Source: an uncultured Methylobacillus sp. (GTDB lineage: Bacteria; Pseudomonadota; Gammaproteobacteria; Burkholderiales; Methylophilaceae). Taken from it: a stretch of 64,000 nt of DNA. Positions 8,642 through 17,341 of this stretch are shown piece after piece. The DNA lies in assembly GCA_946478865.1 (NCBI GenBank), contig CAMLDO010000003.1, forward strand, positions 62,001 through 126,000, in the 5' to 3' direction. The position numbers were made by a program, and so were the translations under genes. Position 1 is the stretch's first letter. Every line of letters starts with the position of its first letter. The notes under the pieces were generated by a model that made no database searches, was not told where the DNA came from, and was given only the letters and a program-made list of their open reading frames with translations.

Positions 8642-9591
8642 GCTGTAGTTGCCGCCACTCCCGCCCCATGCGCCTGCTGATCAGCGTGGTAGCTGCTTCG
8701 TACCATGGGGCCGCATGCCGCCTGCGTAAATCCCATGGCGAGCGCTTGCTCCTCGAACCACTTGAAGCGATCCGGCGTCACGAAACGCAGTACCGGTAAA
8801 TGATGTGCGCTGGGTTGCAGGTACTGGCCCAGCGTCAGCATGTCGACATTGTGGGCGCGCAGATCGCGCATCACTTCGAGGATTTCCTCATCGGTTTCAC
8901 CCAGACCCAGCATCAGGCCGGATTTTGTCGGAATCTCAGGGAAGCGGGCCTTGAAGTCGGCCAGCAGCTTGAGCGAGTGCATATAATCCGCCCCCGGACG
9001 TGCCTGCTTGTAGAGGCGCGGAACGGTTTCCAGATTGTGGTTCATTACGTCCGGTGGTGCTTCCGACAATACTTCCAGCGCAGTATCTAGGCGGCCGCGG
9101 AAATCCGGGACCAGGACTTCGATCTTGAGGCTGGGCGAGTGCTCGCGCGAAGCGCGGATGCAATCGACGAAATGTCTTGCTCCGCCATCGCGCAGGTCGT
9201 CGCGATCAACGCTGGTGATGACGACATACTTGAGCCGCATTGCGGCGATGGTGCGGGCAAGCTTTTCCGGCTCTTCCGTGTCCGGCGGCAACGGCTTGCC
9301 GTGCGCGACGTCGCAGAACGGGCAGCGGCGCGTGCAGACATCGCCGAGGATCATGAAGGTGGCCGTACCGCCGCTGAAACATTCGCCGATATTGGGGCAG
9401 GAAGCTTCCTCGCACACGGTGTGCAGGTTGTTGTCGCGCAGGATCTGCTTGATCTCGCGGAAACGTGCGCTGTCCGGCACCTTCATGCGTATCCATTCCG
9501 GCTTGCGCGGGGCTGGCTGCGGCACGATCTTGATCGGAATGCGCGCGGTTTTCTCGGCGCCGCGTTGCTTGTTGAGCGTATTGTCAGTCAT
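8638..9591 (-). CDS. lipA: Lipoyl synthase
   Basis: LipA is a radical-SAM enzyme that inserts two sulfurs into protein-bound octanoate. The 317-residue protein has the auxiliary-cluster cysteines C60, C65 and C71 ('[12 protein letters not shown]'). The radical-SAM CxxxCxxC is C86, C90 and C93 ('CTRRCPFC'). The C-terminal 'RSSYHAD' supplies the serine ligand of the auxiliary cluster. Its ATG overlaps the stop of the DUF3465 gene by one base (TAATG), which implies translational coupling. It is the last gene of the dat-DUF493-lipB-DUF3465-lipA run. Confidence 0.97.
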   Translation of the reverse strand: MTDNTLNKQRGAEKTARIPIKIVPQPAPRKPEWIRMKVPDSARFREIKQILRDNNLHTVCEEASCPNIGECFSGGTATFMILGDVCTRRCPFCDVAHGKPLPPDTEEPEKLARTIAAMRLKYVVITSVDRDDLRDGGARHFVDCIRASREHSPSLKIEVLVPDFRGRLDTALEVLSEAPPDVMNHNLETVPRLYKQARPGADYMHSLKLLADFKARFPEIPTKSGLMLGLGETDEEILEVMRDLRAHNVDMLTLGQYLQPSAHHLPVLRFVTPDRFKWFEEQALAMGFTQAACGPMVRSSYHADQQAHGAGVAATTA

Positions 9592-10019
9592 TACTGATAA
9601 GTCTTGCCTTGATATTTAAGCCAGCCATTCGCATGGCGAGCGGCGGGGTCATGATGCGTCCAGTGAATGACGCCGCCCTTCTCATTCCACTCATATTCGC
9701 CATAAAAGGCGATGCTGTCACCTGTGGTTATGTTTTCTACTCGCGGAGCTAGGTCGATATTGTGTGCAACTAGCACGGATTGCCCATGATCGAGACGCAA
9801 GATGAAGCGCTGGTGGCGGCCCCCCTCGATATCGTCGGGCAGGATGCGAGTGATAATGCCTTGGCCCTCTACCTGAAAGTCGCTGCGATGCTGTTGATAG
9901 GCCTGCGCAATCGCATCGCTCTCATGGTTGGCCACGCCTGTGGGCGTGAGTGCTCCCAGCTGAGGAGCGAGCTGGAACCCGGCAACAGCTAACGCAATTA
10001 CGACAAGTAGTTTTTTCAT
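9591..10019 (-). CDS. DUF3465 family exported protein
   Basis: The 142-residue product has an N-terminal signal-like hydrophobic stretch ('[16 protein letters not shown]'). A compact domain follows with '[12 protein letters not shown]', 'HQRFILRL' and a C-terminal 'IHWTHHDP...[10 protein letters not shown]', typical of DUF3465. The fold appears OB-like, but the function is unknown. It sits exactly between lipB (1-nt gap after the lipB stop) and lipA (1-base overlap), so it is co-translated with the lipoate genes. A role in lipoylation is not implied by its predicted export; it may simply be an operon passenger. Confidence 0.8.
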   Translation of the reverse strand: MKKLLVVIALAVAGFQLAPQLGALTPTGVANHESDAIAQAYQQHRSDFQVEGQGIITRILPDDIEGGRHQRFILRLDHGQSVLVAHNIDLAPRVENITTGDSIAFYGEYEWNEKGGVIHWTHHDPAARHANGWLKYQGKTYQ

Positions 10020-10020
10020 G

Positions 10021-10638
10021 TCAGGGCTGCAGTTCTACATTGAGCGCCGCTTGAAGACGCTCGACCAATGCTGTGGCGCAGGTTTCCATATCCAGCACAA
10101 TGCCGAGGTCGCGCATCTGCGTGACCTGCAAACCGCGATAGCCGCAAGGGTCGATCGCGTGAAACGGCGCCAGGTCCATATCCACGTTGAGGCTCAGTCC
10201 GTGATAGCAGCGGCCGTTTTTGAGGCGCAGGCCGAGCGAGGCGATCTTGGCGCCATTCACGTACACGCCCGGTGCGTCCGGGCGGCCTTCAGCCGCGATG
10301 CCGTATTCTCCCAGCAGCGCGATGACCGTACCTTCGATGCGATCCACCAGTTGGCGTACAGTCATGTCGCGGCGCTTCAGGTCCAGCAGCAGGTACAGCA
10401 CAATCTGGCCGGGCCCGTGATAGGTGATTTTGCCGCCGCGATCGGTCAGCACCAACGGAATATCGTCGCGCCAAGGCAGGCGCACATCCTTGCGATTGAG
10501 GCCCAGCGTATACACCGGAGGATGTTCCGTCAGCCAGAGCTCATCCCCGGTATCCGGCGTCCGCTGCGCGGTGAACGTCTGCATGGCCTGCCAGGTAGGC
10601 TCGTAATCGGTGAGCCCGAGCCGACGGAGCTCCGCCAA
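10021..10638 (-). CDS. lipB: Octanoyltransferase
   Basis: LipB moves octanoate from acyl carrier protein to the lipoyl domains of target enzymes. The 205-residue protein has the '[12 protein letters not shown]' motif (about 67-78). The conserved lysine is K131 in 'NGAKIASLG' and the catalytic cysteine is C165 in '[10 protein letters not shown]'. Its start directly follows the DUF493 stop. The order DUF493-lipB-lipA is the standard proteobacterial one, interrupted here only by the DUF3465 gene. Confidence 0.97.
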   Translation of the reverse strand: MAELRRLGLTDYEPTWQAMQTFTAQRTPDTGDELWLTEHPPVYTLGLNRKDVRLPWRDDIPLVLTDRGGKITYHGPGQIVLYLLLDLKRRDMTVRQLVDRIEGTVIALLGEYGIAAEGRPDAPGVYVNGAKIASLGLRLKNGRCYHGLSLNVDMDLAPFHAIDPCGYRGLQVTQMRDLGIVLDMETCATALVERLQAALNVELQP

Positions 10639-10911
10639 CTAGAGCACCACCTTGACCATGGGATGCGCGGTCAATGCGCGATAGAGATTGTCCAACTGCT
10701 CCTTGGAGGTTGCCGTCACGGTACAAGTGAGGCTGATGTAATTGCCGCCCGAGCTGGCGCGCATTTCCATACGGTTGGCGTCGAAGTCGGGTGCGTGCAC
10801 TTGCACCACGCGCACGATCTCCTCGGCAAAACCCTCCTGAGTCGCTCCCATGACTTTCAGGGGAAACTCGCAGGGGAACTCCAGCAGCGTGTCTTTTTCG
10901 TTGTCGGCCAT
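10639..10911 (-). CDS. DUF493 family protein (YbeD-like)
   Basis: This 90-residue protein matches the YbeD/DUF493 family of small alpha-beta (ACT-like) proteins: 'LLEFPCEFPLKVMG', 'SSGGNYISLTCTVTATS' and 'YRALTAHPMVKVVL'. Family members are usually encoded between the PBP5-type carboxypeptidase gene and lipB, as here. A regulatory role in lipoate or amino acid metabolism has been suggested but not settled. It abuts lipB and lies 1 nt downstream of the aminotransferase gene. Confidence 0.92.
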   Translation of the reverse strand: MADNEKDTLLEFPCEFPLKVMGATQEGFAEEIVRVVQVHAPDFDANRMEMRASSGGNYISLTCTVTATSKEQLDNLYRALTAHPMVKVVL

Positions 10912-10912
10912 A

Positions 10913-11773
10913 TCAATTCGCCGCGCGCATCACGCGGGCCTTGTAGTCCTGATAGAGCGCATGCATGCGCCGGAACAATGGGCCGGGCTTGCCGTTGCCT
11001 ATGGGCTTGCCGTCCAGTGTGGTAATCGCGAGAACTTCCTTGGTGGACGAGGTCAGCCATAACTCGTCGGCCCGGCAGATACGCGCTTCGTCGAATTTGC
11101 CGATTTCGACCGGGATATGGTCGGCTGCGGCCAATTCCAGTACGAGGTCGTAGGTGATGCCGGGCAGCATGTGGTTGTCCTTGGGCGGCGCGAGGATCAC
11201 TCCGTTTTCCACGGCAAAGATATTGCTCGCGGCGCCTTCTGTAAGGATGCCGTTGCGGAACATCACGGTTTCCGTCGCGTCTGCATCGATGGCTGTCTGG
11301 CGCAGCAGCACGTTGGGCAGCAGCGAGATCGCCTTGATGTCGCAGCGATCCCAGCGATTGTCCACTGCGGACACGGCGCTCACGCCGCTTTCGACGAGTT
11401 CACGGGATGAGGTCACCAAGGGGCTGCTCATCATGAATACCGTCGGCGTGGCATCCTTTGGGAAGGCATGGTCGCGTTTCGCCACGCCGCGCGTGATATG
11501 CAGATAGACATATTGATCATCAGAGTCGTTACGCTCGATCAACTCGCACACCCGTTTTTTCCATTCCTCGTGTGTGTGCGGGTTGGCGATGCGTACGCCG
11601 TTCAGACTGTTCTGCAGGCGTACCAGGTGCTCATCCAGGCGGAATGGGCGGCGCGAGTAGACCGGAATGACTTCATAGATACCGTCGCCGAAGATGAACC
11701 CCCGGTCGAGCACGGGCACGAAAGCCTGCTCGATCGGGAGAAATTCGCCATTGAGGTAGACGATTTGCGACAT
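10913..11773 (-). CDS. dat: D-amino acid aminotransferase (class IV PLP enzyme)
   Basis: The 286-residue protein is a fold-type IV PLP aminotransferase. 'VLDRGFIFGDGIYEV' is near the N-terminus, the PLP lysine is K147 in 'RCDIKAISLLPNVL', and 'TEGAASNIFAV' follows. It is most like D-alanine transaminases, which interconvert D-amino acids and keto acids and supply D-Ala or D-Glu. Branched-chain aminotransferase is the main alternative. It lies between dacA and DUF493-lipB, a common betaproteobacterial order that fits a link to peptidoglycan. Confidence 0.9.
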   Translation of the reverse strand: MSQIVYLNGEFLPIEQAFVPVLDRGFIFGDGIYEVIPVYSRRPFRLDEHLVRLQNSLNGVRIANPHTHEEWKKRVCELIERNDSDDQYVYLHITRGVAKRDHAFPKDATPTVFMMSSPLVTSSRELVESGVSAVSAVDNRWDRCDIKAISLLPNVLLRQTAIDADATETVMFRNGILTEGAASNIFAVENGVILAPPKDNHMLPGITYDLVLELAAADHIPVEIGKFDEARICRADELWLTSSTKEVLAITTLDGKPIGNGKPGPLFRRMHALYQDYKARVMRAAN

Positions 11774-11785
11774 GGCTCTTGCGAG

Positions 11786-12937
11786 TTACTGCACCATCAG
11801 CTTGAGGCTGTCCCACAGGCGTCCGAAGATGCCGGCGGCAGGCATTTCCTTGGCCGCGATGAGCGGACGGTCCATCAGCGGACGGCCGTCCAGCGTGAAA
11901 CGTACGGTGCCGACTTGCTGGCGTGCGGCAATCGGAGCGATCAAGGGCTGCTTGCTGATGACATTGGCCTTGAGGCGCGCGAGCTGGTTCTTGGGCAGGG
12001 TGACGTACAGATCGTCAGCGACGGTCGCCGTCAGGTTTTCTTCCTGCCCCTTCCACACCTTGAGCTTGCTCACGGTCTGGCCGCGCTTGTAGACGAGGCG
12101 CGATTCGTAGAACTGGAAGCCGTAGTTGAGCAGCTTCTGGCTTTCCACGGAGCGGGCAGTATCGTTCGGGGCGCCGAGCAGGATCGCGATGAGGCGCATG
12201 TCGCCGCGCTTGGCCGAGGATACGAGGCAGTAGCCGGCGGCGGCCGTATGGCCGGTCTTCATGCCGTCGACGAAAGGATCGACCCACAGCAGGCGGTTGC
12301 GGTTGGCCTGCTTGATGTTGTTGTAGGTGAAGTCCTTTTGCGAATACAGGCGCTTGTATTCGTCAGGGTAATCGCGCACCAGCGCGGAAGCCAGCAACGA
12401 GAGGTCGTAAGCCGTGGTGTAGTGGTTGGGATCGGGCAGGCCGGTGGAATTCACGAAGTGCGAATTCTTCATGCCCAGGCGCGCCGCTTCCTTGTTCATC
12501 ATGTCGGCGAATGCTTCTTCCGAACTCGCGATGCCTTCGGCAAGCGCCACGCTCGCGTCATTGCCGGAAATCACGATCATGCCGTGCAGCAGCGCATCCA
12601 CGGTCACAGGCTTGTCCGGTTCGATGAACATGCACGAACCCGCGCCGCCGCCGCAGCCCGCGCCGCCGCCCTTCCATGCCTTGACGCTGACCGGCAATGT
12701 CTGTTCCAGCTGCAGATGGCCGTTCTTGATCGCCTTGAAGGCGAGGTACGCGGTCATCAGCTTGGTCAGCGATGCCGGCTCGACGCGCTCTTGCGCATTC
12801 TGTTGAGCCAGGATGCTGCGGCTGTTGAAATCCAGCAGCAGATAAGCCTTGGCAGCCAGCGTGGGCGGAGGAGGAATATCGTCCGAAGCGAACGCAATGG
12901 ACGCGAGAAACAACAAGGGTAGCAGCAGAAATCTCAT
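11786..12937 (-). CDS. dacA: D-alanyl-D-alanine carboxypeptidase (PBP5/6 family)
   Basis: This low-molecular-weight PBP trims the terminal D-Ala of peptidoglycan stem peptides. It has a signal peptide (cut near 'AFAS'), the SxxK motif at S56-K59 ('SLTK'), 'SGN' at 124-126 and 'KTG' at 227-229. A C-terminal beta domain and an amphipathic anchor-like end follow. Residues 90-102 are an unusual Gly/Ala/Cys tract, GGGAGC followed by GGGAGSC, encoded by a near-perfect tandem repeat. It replaces the short 'KAW-x-GSRMF' loop usual in this family, and the two cysteines could pair outside the membrane. The gene follows rlpA with a 5-nt gap. Confidence 0.96.
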   Translation of the reverse strand: MRFLLLPLLFLASIAFASDDIPPPPTLAAKAYLLLDFNSRSILAQQNAQERVEPASLTKLMTAYLAFKAIKNGHLQLEQTLPVSVKAWKGGGAGCGGGAGSCMFIEPDKPVTVDALLHGMIVISGNDASVALAEGIASSEEAFADMMNKEAARLGMKNSHFVNSTGLPDPNHYTTAYDLSLLASALVRDYPDEYKRLYSQKDFTYNNIKQANRNRLLWVDPFVDGMKTGHTAAAGYCLVSSAKRGDMRLIAILLGAPNDTARSVESQKLLNYGFQFYESRLVYKRGQTVSKLKVWKGQEENLTATVADDLYVTLPKNQLARLKANVISKQPLIAPIAARQQVGTVRFTLDGRPLMDRPLIAAKEMPAAGIFGRLWDSLKLMVQ

Positions 12938-12942
12938 GGGTA

Positions 12943-13842
12943 TCAGCGGTTCGTGGTTACGAGAGTGGAAATCCCGAGTGCTTTGCGGATGGCGACAGCC
13001 GCACGCTCGGCTTCGTCGCGGCTGGAATAGGGTCCAAGCCGGACACGATAGATGCCGTTATTATACCAGTTCTCCATCGTGACATCCCCGACCAGGCCGT
13101 TCTGGCGCAGCTTGTCCATCATTTGCTCCGCATTTTCACGTCCGCGGAAAGCGCCAGCCTGAACATAGGGGCCGGAAGCCACCGGATTTTTCGGCTGTGC
13201 AACCGGTTCGGGGGCTGGCTGTGCCGGCGTCTTCAGTACGGAAACCTGCTCCGGAGAGCGTGTATCGATGGCTTCGACTTCCACCATGCCGCTGCCGCCA
13301 GCCGCAATACCGAGGCGGTGAGCCGCCGCGTAGGACAGGTCGATCAGGCGCTCCTTGTGAAAAGGGCCTCGGTCGTTGATCCGGACCACCACCGACTTGC
13401 CGTTGGCGGGGTTGGTGACGCGTGCATAACTGGGAATAGGCAAGGTCGCATGGGCCGCCGACATGCCGTACATGTCGTAGATTTCTCCAGTCGAAGTTTT
13501 GCGTCCGTGGTAACGCTTGCCGTACCAGGAGGCGAGACCTCGTGCCTTGTAGGGCTGGTACTCCGTCATCGGAGTGTAGTTCGTGCCGAGGGCGGAATAT
13601 GGGCGGTTGAAGCGGCTTTGCAATGGTTCGTAGCGAGGTACCGCATCCGGAATCTCGTCGAGATTCGCGGGCGGATTATCGCCGGGGCCGTCGTCCAGAT
13701 AATAGCCACCCTTCTTGGGCGGTGTTTCAGCTTTGGGAGTTTCCTGCTTGGGTGGCGGTGCTTCCGGCTTGGTGGTCACGCCACCGCCGCAGCCGACCAG
13801 CGCCATGAGCGCGGCGAGTACGAATAAATGCTTGTAATTCAT
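12943..13842 (-). CDS. rlpA: Septal ring lytic transglycosylase RlpA (lipoprotein)
   Basis: RlpA cleaves denuded peptidoglycan glycans at division sites. The 299-residue protein has a lipoprotein signal ending 'LMALVGC' and a Pro/Lys-rich linker. The double-psi beta-barrel domain (about 100-190) includes 'GLASWYGKRYHGRKTSTGE' and 'VRINDRGPF'. A C-terminal SPOR domain (about 220-297, 'GPYVQAGAFRGRENAEQM') binds denuded glycan. The frame is open far upstream, but the ATG chosen overlaps the rodA stop by one base (TGATG) and gives a proper lipoprotein signal. Confidence 0.95.
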   Translation of the reverse strand: MNYKHLFVLAALMALVGCGGGVTTKPEAPPPKQETPKAETPPKKGGYYLDDGPGDNPPANLDEIPDAVPRYEPLQSRFNRPYSALGTNYTPMTEYQPYKARGLASWYGKRYHGRKTSTGEIYDMYGMSAAHATLPIPSYARVTNPANGKSVVVRINDRGPFHKERLIDLSYAAAHRLGIAAGGSGMVEVEAIDTRSPEQVSVLKTPAQPAPEPVAQPKNPVASGPYVQAGAFRGRENAEQMMDKLRQNGLVGDVTMENWYNNGIYRVRLGPYSSRDEAERAAVAIRKALGISTLVTTNR

Positions 13843-14936
13843 CAGGTTTGCACCAGTTTCTTGTGTGTTTGTATGCTCATCAAGATACCAAAGCCGATCA
13901 TCAGCGTCACGAGCGAGGTGCCGCCGTAGCTGATCATCGGCAGCGGTACCCCTACCACTGGCAGAATGCCGCTCACCATGCCCATGTTGACGAAGGCATA
14001 GGTGAAGAAGGTGATCGAAATGCTGCCTGCCAGCAGGCGGCAGAAAGGATTGGGGCCGTTGGCGGCGATCATGAGGCCGCGGCCGATGATGACGGCGAAC
14101 AGCAGCAGCAACAGCAGGTTGCCGACCAGCCCGAATTCCTCGCCGAACACGGCGAAGATGAAGTCGGTGTGGCGTTCCGGCAAAAAGTCTAGCTGCGACT
14201 GTGTGCCGTTGAGCCAGCCTTTGCCTGAGAGGCCGCCTGATCCCAGCGCGATCGTGGCCTGAATCGTGTGGTAACCCGCGCCGAGCGGGTCCTGCGTGGG
14301 GTCGAGCAGAATCTCGATGCGCCGCCGCTGGTAGTCGTGCAGCATATGCCACAGGAAAGGTGCGGCTGCGGCCCCGGCGATGGCCAGTCCGATCATGAGC
14401 CGCCAGCTCAGGCCCGCAAGGAACAGCACATAGAAGCCCGAAGCCCCGATCAGGATAGAGGTTCCCAAGTCAGGCTGCTTGATGACCAGCCCTACCGGCA
14501 GCGCGAGCAGAATCGCTGCGATGATGTAGTCCGAGAAGCGCAGCGACTGGTCGCGGCGGTCGAAATACCAGGCCAGCATCATTGGCACCGCGATCTTCAT
14601 GAGCTCCGAGGGCTGGATGCGCATCACGCCCAGATCCAGCCAGCGCCGCGCGCCCTTGGAAATATCGCCGAACAGAAACACCCCCACCAGCAGGATCATG
14701 CCGAGCAGATACAAGGGTACCGCGATGCGCTGCAGGTGCTGGGGCGGGATGTTGGCGAATACCCACAGCGCTCCGAGCGCGACGGCGATATTGACCAGCT
14801 GCGCCGACATGCGATCCATGCTCTGGCCGGAAGCGCTGAACAGCACGATGAGCGCGACCGTAAGCGTCAGCAGCAGCACGCCGAGCAGGAACTGGTCGAA
14901 ATGCTTGCCCAGTTGTTTGAACAGCATGCTAATCAT
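13842..14936 (-). CDS. rodA: Rod-shape SEDS glycosyltransferase RodA
   Basis: RodA polymerises lipid II in the elongasome together with PBP2. The 364-residue protein is highly hydrophobic, with about ten membrane segments. It has the family signatures 'KGARRWLDLG', 'QPSELMKI', 'QPDLGTSILI' and 'FGEEFGLVGN', and ends with 'VGVPLPMISYGGTSL'. The start at 14936 overlaps the mrdA stop by 8 bases and has a GAGGAGA Shine-Dalgarno sequence about 10 nt upstream. The longer open frame would add unrelated residues, and ATG at 14927 is a weaker alternative. Confidence 0.96.
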   Translation of the reverse strand: MISMLFKQLGKHFDQFLLGVLLLTLTVALIVLFSASGQSMDRMSAQLVNIAVALGALWVFANIPPQHLQRIAVPLYLLGMILLVGVFLFGDISKGARRWLDLGVMRIQPSELMKIAVPMMLAWYFDRRDQSLRFSDYIIAAILLALPVGLVIKQPDLGTSILIGASGFYVLFLAGLSWRLMIGLAIAGAAAAPFLWHMLHDYQRRRIEILLDPTQDPLGAGYHTIQATIALGSGGLSGKGWLNGTQSQLDFLPERHTDFIFAVFGEEFGLVGNLLLLLLFAVIIGRGLMIAANGPNPFCRLLAGSISITFFTYAFVNMGMVSGILPVVGVPLPMISYGGTSLVTLMIGFGILMSIQTHKKLVQT

Positions 14937-16851
14937 GGGCGTCGGTCTCCTCTTCCGGGGGCGCGGACTCCGGATTGGCGCCGGGCGGCGGCGCATCGGG
15001 CTCCTTGCCCAGCAGGTAGTAATCCATGACCTGGCGTGCGATCGGACCTGCGGCGGAGCCGCCGTGGCCGCCATTTTCGACGATCACGGCCAGTGCGATC
15101 TTGGGTGCCTCTGCCGGAGCGTAGGCGATGAACAGCGCATGGTCGCGGTGGCGCTCGGCCACGGCCGCCTCGTTGTACTTCTCGTTCTGCTTGATGCCGA
15201 TCACCTGGGCTGTACCGGTCTTGGCGGCAATTTCGTAAGGCGCGCCGGCACCCACGCTGGATGCCGTACCGCCTGGTTTTGTAACGTCGAGCATGCCGAG
15301 CTTGACCAGTTCAACATGCTCCGGGTTCAGTTCGATGCGATCGGTCACTTCCGGCGTGATCGGCTGCAGGCGCCCGCTGCCGCTCGGCTGGATACCGGAT
15401 ACGAGGCGCGGACGGTAGGCGACGCCGTTGTTGGCCAGAATGGCTGTGGCCTGCGCCAGCTGCATCGGCGTCACCAGGGTATAGCCTTGGCCGATACCCA
15501 CGATGAGGGTCTCACCGGGGAACCAGGGTTGTTTGAAGCGCTTCTTTTTCCATTCGGGTGTCGGTAGCAGGCCGCCGAGCTCACCGTTGAGGTCGATGCC
15601 GGATTTCTTGCCGAAGCCGAAATGGCCGACGAAATCGGCCAGCCGTGAGATGCCCAGTTCGTGCGCGAGTCCATAGAAAAAGGTATCGCAGGATACGGTG
15701 ATCGCCTTGCGCATATCCACCGTGCCGTGACCGCCTGGCTTCCAGTCGCGGTAGCGGTGGCTGCTGTTGCCCAGCTTGTAGAAGCCGGGGTCGCTGATGC
15801 TGTAGGGCGGTTCGCGCAGCCCTGCTTCCAGTCCTGCCATCGCCACGAATGGCTTGAAAGTCGATCCCGGCGGATAAATGCCCCGTAACGGGCGATTGAT
15901 CAGTGGTTTGTCGAGGGATTCGTTGAGTTCTTTCCAGCTATCCGGATCAATGCCGTTGACGAACAGATTGGGGTCGAAGGTCGGCATGCTGACGTAGGCA
16001 AGAATCTGCCCATTGTTCGGGTCGAGCGCGACCATCGCACCGCGGCGAGCGCCGAAGGCTTTTTCCGCGATGTCCTGCAGCTTGATGTCGACCGAAAGCA
16101 CGAGATTGTCCCCCGGTGTGGGTGGGCTGCTGGACAGTACACGCACCGCATGCCCGTCCGCATCGGTTTCTACCTGCTGTGTGCCGGTGAGACCATGCAG
16201 CGAGCGCTCGTAGAACTGTTCCACACCCGATTTTCCGATGTGCTCGGAACCCAGGTAATTGGGGAAATCGCCTGCGTCCTTGAGTTTTTTCTGGTCAGCA
16301 TCGTTGATGCGGCCGATATACCCGATCAGATGGGCGCCGAGCGCTCCCTTGGGATAGTGGCGGAACAGCCGCGAGCGTATTTCCACGCCGGGAAAACGGT
16401 AGCGCTCCACTGCGAAGCGGGCTGCTTCGGTTTCGGTGAGCTGAGTGCGTAGCGGTACGCTCTCGAAGCTGTGACTTTGCTCGCGCAGCTTCTTGAAGCG
16501 TTTGCGATCGGCCGACGTGACTTCGATGAGTTTCGCGATCTCGTCGATTGTATTGTCGACATCCGCCACTTTCGCGGGCGTGATCTCCAGCGTGTAGGCG
16601 AAGAAGTTGTGCGCCAGCACTACGCCGTTGCGGTCCATGATGAGGCCGCGCGTCGGCGGCGTGGGCACGAGCGAGATACGGTTGTTTTCCGCTAGCGTGT
16701 GGTAGTAGTCGTAGCGAACGATCTGAAGATGGAAGAAGCGCGCGGCCAGTATGCCAAAGCATATCAGCATGAATGCGGCGGCGACCCCCAGGCGTACCCG
16801 AAAGTAATACTGTTCCTGCCGGTGGTTTCTGAGCTCGAAGCGGGAATTCAT
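14929..16851 (-). CDS. mrdA: Penicillin-binding protein 2 (elongasome transpeptidase)
   Basis: PBP2 cross-links peptidoglycan during side-wall growth. The 640-residue protein has an N-terminal membrane anchor (about 20-45) and a dimerisation/pedestal domain. The transpeptidase domain has 'GSTFK' near S330, an SxN-type 'SCD' motif and 'KTGTA' near 541. A Pro/Glu-rich C-terminal tail follows. The gene lies 10 nt after mreD and overlaps rodA, so the two partner proteins are made from one message. Confidence 0.97.
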   Translation of the reverse strand: MNSRFELRNHRQEQYYFRVRLGVAAAFMLICFGILAARFFHLQIVRYDYYHTLAENNRISLVPTPPTRGLIMDRNGVVLAHNFFAYTLEITPAKVADVDNTIDEIAKLIEVTSADRKRFKKLREQSHSFESVPLRTQLTETEAARFAVERYRFPGVEIRSRLFRHYPKGALGAHLIGYIGRINDADQKKLKDAGDFPNYLGSEHIGKSGVEQFYERSLHGLTGTQQVETDADGHAVRVLSSSPPTPGDNLVLSVDIKLQDIAEKAFGARRGAMVALDPNNGQILAYVSMPTFDPNLFVNGIDPDSWKELNESLDKPLINRPLRGIYPPGSTFKPFVAMAGLEAGLREPPYSISDPGFYKLGNSSHRYRDWKPGGHGTVDMRKAITVSCDTFFYGLAHELGISRLADFVGHFGFGKKSGIDLNGELGGLLPTPEWKKKRFKQPWFPGETLIVGIGQGYTLVTPMQLAQATAILANNGVAYRPRLVSGIQPSGSGRLQPITPEVTDRIELNPEHVELVKLGMLDVTKPGGTASSVGAGAPYEIAAKTGTAQVIGIKQNEKYNEAAVAERHRDHALFIAYAPAEAPKIALAVIVENGGHGGSAAGPIARQVMDYYLLGKEPDAPPPGANPESAPPEEETDAHD

Positions 16852-16861
16852 TCAGCCGGGT

Positions 16862-17341
16862 TCACGACGCGTTCTTGCCCTCGGCGCCGATGACGCGCGA
16901 GAACACGAGCAATTGCCACAGCAGTATGCCGGTGAGGCTGGAGAGGAAGTAACCCCAGCCGGGCAGCGCGTTGCCGGCCATCAGCTTGATGACGAGCAGA
17001 ACCACCTGCGCGACCAGCAACAGTAAGAAGACGTAGCCGGCCTGTTGCATCGCATTGAACAGCACGAGGCGCCGTTGGTACTGGATCGCGAAGAAGGCCG
17101 TGATACTGTAAGCGAGTGCATACTGACCGAAAAAGCTGCCACTGGCGACGTCGATGAGCAGTCCCATCATCCACGCGGTACCGACATTGCACAGGTGCGG
17201 TGCGCGTAGCATCCAGTAGAGCAGCACCAGCAGCACGAAATCCGGGCGCAGCAGCAGGCCGAAGCCAGCCCATGGCAGCAAATACAGCAGATAGGCCGCG
17301 AACAGCGTCAGGTAAATGAATCTAAGGCTTACGGGGCGCAT
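16862..17341 (-). CDS. mreD: Rod shape-determining protein MreD
   Basis: MreD is a small integral membrane protein of the elongasome. The 159-residue product is hydrophobic, with about five membrane segments. It has the family features 'LLLRPDFVLLVLLYW', 'WMMGLLIDVASGSFFGQ' and 'ALAYSITAFF'. Its start overlaps the mreC end by 20 bases, and mrdA follows after 10 nt. Confidence 0.94.
   Translation of the reverse strand: MRPVSLRFIYLTLFAAYLLYLLPWAGFGLLLRPDFVLLVLLYWMLRAPHLCNVGTAWMMGLLIDVASGSFFGQYALAYSITAFFAIQYQRRLVLFNAMQQAGYVFLLLLVAQVVLLVIKLMAGNALPGWGYFLSSLTGILLWQLLVFSRVIGAEGKNAS

Noticed and set aside
11468..12922. Plus-strand 484-codon open frame opposite dat and dacA
   Set aside because: It is the antisense shadow of dacA and dat, whose catalytic motifs are complete. 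It has no recognisable motifs of its own.
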